Assembly: GCA_030607655.1 (NCBI GenBank)
Contig: JAUWJN010000012.1
Location: 1 to 18,186, forward strand
DNA: 18,186 nucleotides
Direction of reading: 5' to 3'
From: a bacterium
Lineage (GTDB): Bacteria; Armatimonadota; Zipacnadia; Zipacnadales; Zipacnadaceae
Numbering within the stretch: position 1 is the first letter of the stretch; every line of letters starts with the position of its first letter. Below the pieces are notes generated by a model. It saw only the letters and a program-made list of their open reading frames with translations. It ran no database searches and was not told where the DNA came from. Of the stretch, positions 14,838 through 18,186 are shown in pieces. The position numbers and the translations under genes were made by a program.

Positions 14838-15312
14838 CCATATTGGTGGTCAAGTCAGTTATGATCTGCGGGACATCTTCCTGCTCGAGGTCCGCAATCT
14901 GCCGCTGGCGTATCTCTACCACAACGTCATCCTTAGTTATGATCTCTACCCCTGCCAGTACCTCGGTTAAATTATCACCCTCTTCGATCTCGACTTGACT
15001 TTCTAAACTACCCCGGATGACCTCATCACCATTTTCCAGGGCTTGGATTTGCTCTTTGCGCTGGCGCAACTGCTCGCGCAACTGCTGTTGCTTGTCTTTT
15101 TCTGCCTCCACCTGCTTGCGGATGGCCATCGCTTGCTGAATATTGGTGCGCTGCAGGTCGGTGATGTAAGGCTGAGTGCGAAAGTCAATCTGCTGAATAC
15201 GTTGGTCAATCTCGTCTATGCCGTGCTGTAATTCCTCGTCTAACTCCTGCTTGAGCTTGTCAGTGACGATAGACCGCAGTATTACATTGCGTTTAACAAT
15301 AACATCTGGCAT
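14815..15312 (-). CDS. ylqD: YlqD-family coiled-coil protein
   Basis: This 165-aa protein of unknown function matches the YlqD family by its opening VIVKRNVILRSIVTDKLKQE (4-23), by the charged, Gln-rich coiled coil that follows (about 20-95), and by position between khpA and rimM as in Bacillus. The C-terminal part is an acidic beta-rich segment (VEIEEGDNLTEV, then VEIITKDDVVVEIR). The start is ATG 15312 with GGAGGT 7 nt upstream; a GTG at 15327 would overlap that site. There is no signal peptide or membrane segment. The neighbours suggest a ribosome- or RNA-related role, but none is established. Confidence 0.85.
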   Translation of the reverse strand: MPDVIVKRNVILRSIVTDKLKQELDEELQHGIDEIDQRIQQIDFRTQPYITDLQRTNIQQAMAIRKQVEAEKDKQQQLREQLRQRKEQIQALENGDEVIRGSLESQVEIEEGDNLTEVLAGVEIITKDDVVVEIRQRQIADLEQEDVPQIITDLTTNMDVNASPQ

Positions 15313-15375
15313 TATTAGTACCTCCACGCCCCGCGTCCAGTGTAAGACGCCAGGCTACAGTGGGGAAAATGCGAG

Positions 15376-15606
15376 TTACGAGCAAATTTCTACAGTAGCC
15401 GCCTGGTCGTATTTCTTGCTGGCTGCCCGCGCAATGGTGCGGAGGGCCTCGGCAGTACGCCCGTGACGGCCAATAACCCGGCCGATATCAGCGTCGGCTA
15501 CGGATACCTCGTAGATGGTAGTCGGTCCCTGTTGAACCGGGGTGACTACCACTTCCTCCGGATCATCAACTATGGCCTTTATCAAGTATTCTACAAGTGG
15601 TTGCAT
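15376..15606 (-). CDS. khpA: KH-domain RNA-binding protein KhpA
   Basis: This 76-aa protein consists of a single KH domain. The RNA-contacting loop is IGRVIGRHGRTAEALR (41-56). In other bacteria KhpA pairs with KhpB and affects cell division and mRNA handling. The start is ATG 15606 with AAGGAG 7 nt upstream. It lies 35 nt after rpsP and 63 nt before ylqD, the canonical order. That 63-nt gap holds a small inverted repeat (GCGTC 15333-15337 and GACGC 15346-15350) of doubtful meaning. Confidence 0.94.
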   Translation of the reverse strand: MQPLVEYLIKAIVDDPEEVVVTPVQQGPTTIYEVSVADADIGRVIGRHGRTAEALRTIARAASKKYDQAATVEICS

Positions 15607-15641
15607 TCTAAGGCTCCTTGCTCAAACTTCAGTCGGTCCCG

Positions 15642-15923
15642 CTAGGCGCCCTGCGGGGCCTGGCGAGCCTGGCGAAAAGTCTCCATAATACCGGCTTGCT
15701 TAAGAATAGACCTGACCGTATCTGAGGGCTGGGCACCGACCATCAGCCAATGCAGCGCCCTATCCGAGTCTACCTGGATGGTGGGGGGGTCGGTGCGCGG
15801 ATTATAATAGCCAATATCCTCAACCGTCCGGCTATCCCGAGCCTTATGCTGGTCAATGATCACTACCCGATAATGGGGCTGCTTTTTGGCGCCCGTGCGC
15901 TTCAATCTAATTCGTGTCGCCAA
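15642..15923 (-). CDS. rpsP: 30S ribosomal protein S16 (bS16)
   Basis: This 93-aa bS16 shows the family opening ATRIRLKRTGAKKQPHYRVV (2-21), DIGYYNPR (36-43) and the helix after SDRALHWL. Length is normal with a short C-terminal tail. The start is an uncommon TTG at 15923, chosen because it gives the exact family N-terminus and because GGGAG lies 9 nt upstream. It is separated from ffh by 89 nt containing a palindrome, and khpA follows after 35 nt. Confidence 0.95.
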   Translation of the reverse strand: MATRIRLKRTGAKKQPHYRVVIIDQHKARDSRTVEDIGYYNPRTDPPTIQVDSDRALHWLMVGAQPSDTVRSILKQAGIMETFRQARQAPQGA

Positions 15924-15984
15924 CTTTAACTGCTCCCTTCATAGCGAAATTAAACGACGACGGATATACCGCCTGTTGGCTTGA

Positions 15985-16007
15985 AAGACAGGCGAGACGC
16001 CTGTCTT
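15985..16007. terminator. Palindromic hairpin between ffh and rpsP (possible terminator or dispersed repeat)
   Basis: A perfect 10-bp stem AAGACAGGCG (15985-15994) and CGCCTGTCTT (15998-16007) is closed by a 3-nt loop. It starts 5 nt after the ffh stop. On the transcribed strand it is followed only by TTC, so it lacks a U-tract. It may act as a weak attenuator, protect the ffh mRNA end, or be a dispersed REP-like palindrome. Confidence 0.5.
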
Positions 16008-16012
16008 ACTGA

Positions 16013-17344
16013 TCAGCGACCTCCAAGCCGCAAGCCGCCTACTTGCACCTGTTTGCCCTGGGCCATCGCCTGCATCATATTGGCCAGTTGGTGGTACTGC
16101 TTCAAAACTATGTTTACATCCTGAACGGTAGTGCCGCTGCCGCGGGCAATACGGCGCTTGCGACTGCCGCTAAGTATCTTGGGATTGTGTCTCTCCTCGG
16201 CGGTCATCGAATTGATAACTGCCTCTACCACATCCAACTCGCTTTCGTCGAAATCCTCGGCGCTTAACCCCGGCATCTGCCCGATTCCGGGAATCATCTT
16301 GATAATCTGCTCCAAAGGCCCCATGCCTCGGACCCGGCTCAGGTGGTCACGGAAATCCTGCAGGTCAAATTGCGCCGAGGCTAACTTTTCCTGAAGCTCT
16401 ATAGCCTCCTCGGCATCAATAGCCTGTTGGGCTTTTTCTACCAGGGTCAGGACATCACCCATACCCAGAATCCGCTGGGCCATCCGGTCAGGATGGAAGA
16501 TGTCCAGGGCGGCCAGCTCCTCACCAATGCCCACCAGTTTTATTGGCGTCCCGGTGACCGCTCGCGCCGAGAGCGCAGCTCCGCCGCGAGCGTCACCGTC
16601 TAGCTTGGTCAAGATCAGCCCATCCAGCTCCAGGCGACGGCCGAATTCTTCGGCGACATTGATTGCGTCCTGGCCGGTCATAGCATCCAGGACCAGTAGA
16701 GTTTCGGTCTCCGCGAAGCTCTGCTCAATCTGCTCGATCTCAGTCATCATTGCTTCATCAAGGTGAAGCCGGCCCGCGGTGTCAATAATCACCGGGTCGA
16801 GATGGGCCGACTGGGCGTGGCTGACCGCGGCGCGGGCAATGGCCACCGGGTCATTCTCGCCCATCGTAAAGACCTCAACATCGGCCTGCTCGCCGACCTG
16901 GCGAAGCTGCTCAATAGCGGCGGGGCGATACACGTCGGTAGCACAGAGCAGAGGCCGGTAACCCTGGGGCTTAAGATGAAGAGCCAACTTGGCCGCCGTG
17001 GTGGTCTTACCACTGCCCTGCAGGCCGCATAGGATAATAATGCTGGGTGGGGAAGAGGAGAAGTTTAGCGGCACCGCTTCCTCGCCTAACAGCTCTACTA
17101 AGTGCTCATGCACTATCTTTACTATCTGCTGCGCAGGATTCAGGCCCCGCAGAATTCCCTCGCCCAGCGCCTCGGTTTGTACCTGGTTGATAAAATCCTT
17201 GACTACCTGGTAGTGCACATCGGCCTCCAGGAGGGCGAGGCGTACTTCCTTAAGGCCGTCACGCACATCGCGCGGGGTCAGTTTGCCCCGACTGCTCAGG
17301 TGGCGAAATGCCAGTTGTAGTTTTTCGGTGAGAGCTTCAAACAC
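16013..17344 (-). CDS. ffh: Signal recognition particle GTPase (Ffh/SRP54)
   Basis: Ffh binds SRP RNA and signal sequences and delivers ribosomes to FtsY at the membrane. The 443-aa protein has the N-domain with ALLEADVHYQVVKDF (37-51), the P-loop GLQGSGKTT (107-115), DTAGRLHLDEAM (188-199), TKLDGDARGG (246-255) and GIGE. The M-domain begins near 300 and includes RVRGMGPLEQIIKMIPGIG (337-355) and the RNA-binding SGSRKRRIARGSG (392-404). The start is GTG 17344 with GGAGAG 5 nt upstream. The signal-sequence domain tail is short and not strongly Met-rich. A promoter about 240 nt upstream likely drives this gene and the ribosomal genes after it. Confidence 0.96.
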   Translation of the reverse strand: MFEALTEKLQLAFRHLSSRGKLTPRDVRDGLKEVRLALLEADVHYQVVKDFINQVQTEALGEGILRGLNPAQQIVKIVHEHLVELLGEEAVPLNFSSSPPSIIILCGLQGSGKTTTAAKLALHLKPQGYRPLLCATDVYRPAAIEQLRQVGEQADVEVFTMGENDPVAIARAAVSHAQSAHLDPVIIDTAGRLHLDEAMMTEIEQIEQSFAETETLLVLDAMTGQDAINVAEEFGRRLELDGLILTKLDGDARGGAALSARAVTGTPIKLVGIGEELAALDIFHPDRMAQRILGMGDVLTLVEKAQQAIDAEEAIELQEKLASAQFDLQDFRDHLSRVRGMGPLEQIIKMIPGIGQMPGLSAEDFDESELDVVEAVINSMTAEERHNPKILSGSRKRRIARGSGTTVQDVNIVLKQYHQLANMMQAMAQGKQVQVGGLRLGGR

Positions 17345-17390
17345 CGTATCTCTCCACTTATCACACAGGTTTAACTTTCTTACTCCGCGT

Positions 17391-17495
17391 CGCGTAGGCG
17401 AGGTTCTCTAACCCCACTTGGCTATGTCGCGCAGGTTGAGAACCTGCCTTCGCAGGCCATAGCCTGCTACGGCAGGCGAAGGCCTGCGCTACGCG
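17391..17495. repeat. Array of short hairpins in the ffh leader
   Basis: Three consecutive GCAGG/CCTGC hairpins are spaced 20-21 bp apart: GCAGGTTGAGAACCTGC (17431-17447), GCAGGCCATAGCCTGC (17452-17467) and GCAGGCGAAGGCCTGC (17472-17487). A smaller one, GGTT-CTCT-AACC, lies at 17402-17413. AGGTTCTC (17401-17408) also pairs with GAGAACCT (17438-17445), so alternative folds are possible. An outer pair CGCGTAG (17391-17397) and CTACGCG (17489-17495) bounds the set. It may be a dispersed repeat element or an RNA leader structure. Confidence 0.7.
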
Positions 17496-17583
17496 TTTTC
17501 GGCAGCGCCACAAAACCGCCGGCCCGACGATGCTGGCGTCAGCCCGACACGCCTGGCTGTTGGCCTTGATACCTATCTATGTG

Positions 17584-17612
17584 AGTATAGAAGATATGAG
17601 ACGCGTTGTCAA
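17584..17612 (-). promoter_or_regulatory. Sigma70-type promoter upstream of ffh
   Basis: On the minus strand, a perfect TTGACA (17607-17612) and TATACT (17584-17589, 5 of 6) are separated by 17 bp. Transcription would begin near 17577, leaving a leader of roughly 230 nt before the ffh GTG that contains the hairpin array. The 312-nt gap between ribF and ffh holds no gene that I can see. This is the best promoter match in the window and probably serves ffh and the ribosomal genes behind it. Confidence 0.7.
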
Positions 17613-17656
17613 CTAGGCCAGCGTTCGGTAACAGCCGGATCCGGCGGGATAAGAGG

Positions 17657-18186
17657 TTAATCCAATTCAGCCATCATTTCATCGGGGGACTTCAATCTTA
17701 TGCGCAGTTCGTTTATGTCAGCGGCAATCTGAGTTCTCAGAGCTATCTCAGTGTGAAAGGAGCGCTGATCGCGTAACCTCTCGACAAAATGTATGGTCAT
17801 CCTCGTACCAACCAGGTCGCCCTGGAAATCCAGTAGATGAGCTTCTACTAGCCGCTCGTCGGTGTCGGTGGCAAAGGTGGGAGATGCCCCTACACTGACG
17901 GCAGCCGGCCAGCCCCCCTGATTCGTAGTCGCCGGCGGCAACTCATCAGCTTCCACCAAAGCTGTGTATACCCCTGGGGCTGGTACCAACTTGGCCCCCG
18001 CAACTGCCAAGTTGGCAGTCGGAAAGCCCAACTGCCGTCCTCGACCTGAGTTGGCCTGGATGGTGCCCGACAAGCTATAAAGTTGCCCTAGTAGCTGCGC
18101 TGCCTCGCTGACTTGACCGGTCCACAGCAGTTGGCGTATCTGACTGCTGGAGATCGGCTGGCCGTTAGATACGGACAACGGGATAA
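17657..18186 (-). CDS. ribF: Bifunctional riboflavin kinase/FAD synthetase, C-terminal part (cut by window edge)
   Basis: RibF phosphorylates riboflavin to FMN and adenylates FMN to FAD. About 176 codons are in view. They begin near the end of the FAD-synthetase domain, with NGQPISSSQIRQLL followed by VSEAAQLLGQLYSLSGTI. The riboflavin kinase domain follows with GRGRQLGFPTANL, whose PTAN block binds nucleotide and metal, then PGVYTALVE and VSVGASPTF. The C-terminus VEAHLLDFQGDLVG...FVERLRDQRSF is canonical. The frame is open through 18186, so the first methionine-like codon (TTG 18178) is internal and the true start lies outside. The stop is TAA at 17657. No clear U-tract terminator follows. 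Confidence 0.93.
   Translation of the reverse strand, partial: IPLSVSNGQPISSSQIRQLLWTGQVSEAAQLLGQLYSLSGTIQANSGRGRQLGFPTANLAVAGAKLVPAPGVYTALVEADELPPATTNQGGWPAAVSVGASPTFATDTDERLVEAHLLDFQGDLVGTRMTIHFVERLRDQRSFHTEIALRTQIAADINELRIRLKSPDEMMAELD

Noticed and set aside
15333..15350. Attenuator hairpin between khpA and ylqD
   Set aside because: The stem is only 5 bp, with a competing imperfect stem and no U-tract. It is too weak to list as a feature.
17431..17487. CRISPR-like periodic repeats
   Set aside because: Units are only 16-17 bp palindromes with 4-bp linkers and differing loops. There are no spacers of CRISPR size and no cas genes.
17345..17656. SRP RNA gene (ffs) next to ffh
   Set aside because: I found no GGAAGG/AGCA tetraloop-type SRP RNA core. 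The structure there is explained by short GCAGG/CCTGC hairpins.

Overview
The window looks like a chromosomal segment from an uncultured, moderately GC-rich bacterium. Every supported gene lies on the minus strand, so transcription runs from the right edge to the left. The right half carries a conserved housekeeping string: ribF (cut by the edge), ffh, rpsP, khpA, ylqD, rimM, trmD, rplS, lepB, rnhB, comM. The khpA-ylqD-rimM-trmD order and the YlqD-family protein recall Firmicutes. The left half (GH29 fucosidase, Asp-box glycosidase, URO-D-like protein, Gfo/Idh/MocA oxidoreductase, MttB relic, amidohydrolases, creatininase) is a mixture I associate with Armatimonadota, Hydrogenedentota and similar groups. 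An Armatimonadota-like bacterium is my best guess, but the phylum is not proven here.

Region by region in transcription order. (1) 17657-18186: C-terminal half of RibF. (2) 17345-17656: intergenic, with a strong sigma70-type promoter and, in the probable ffh leader, an array of small hairpins. (3) 9814-17344: SRP GTPase, two ribosomal proteins, tRNA and ribosome maturation factors, signal peptidase, RNase HII and a ComM/YifB ATPase. A palindrome lies between ffh and rpsP. A 24-bp tandem repeat lies between lepB and rnhB. A second candidate promoter precedes comM. (4) 2-9777: a catabolic-looking block that starts directly at the comM stop codon: oxidoreductase, truncated aldo/keto reductase, a 121-bp MITE-like element with 5-bp target duplications, a class-III aminotransferase, a 50-codon relic of an MttB-type methyltransferase, alpha-L-fucosidase, Asp-box sialidase-like protein, URO-D-like protein, two paralogous amidohydrolases, a creatininase-family hydrolase and an NAD-dependent epimerase.

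Genes 2-6820 are packed as an operon, with overlaps of 1 and 14 nt and a 1-nt gap. The fucosidase and the Asp-box protein have no visible signal peptide, so they probably act on imported oligosaccharides. An attractive but unproven reading is intracellular release of a fucose-like or methylated sugar, followed by oxidation, lactone opening and further catabolism. No transporter, regulator or kinase is in the window.

The most informative oddities are: the MITE with intact target duplications; two 5'-gene relics that flank the aminotransferase and keep good ribosome binding sites; an amidohydrolase paralog that has lost most metal ligands and is translationally coupled to an intact one; a frameshift at the 3' end of the epimerase; a long acidic tail on ribosomal protein bL19; and the hairpin array in the ffh leader. 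No CRISPR array, tRNA, rRNA or integrase was seen.
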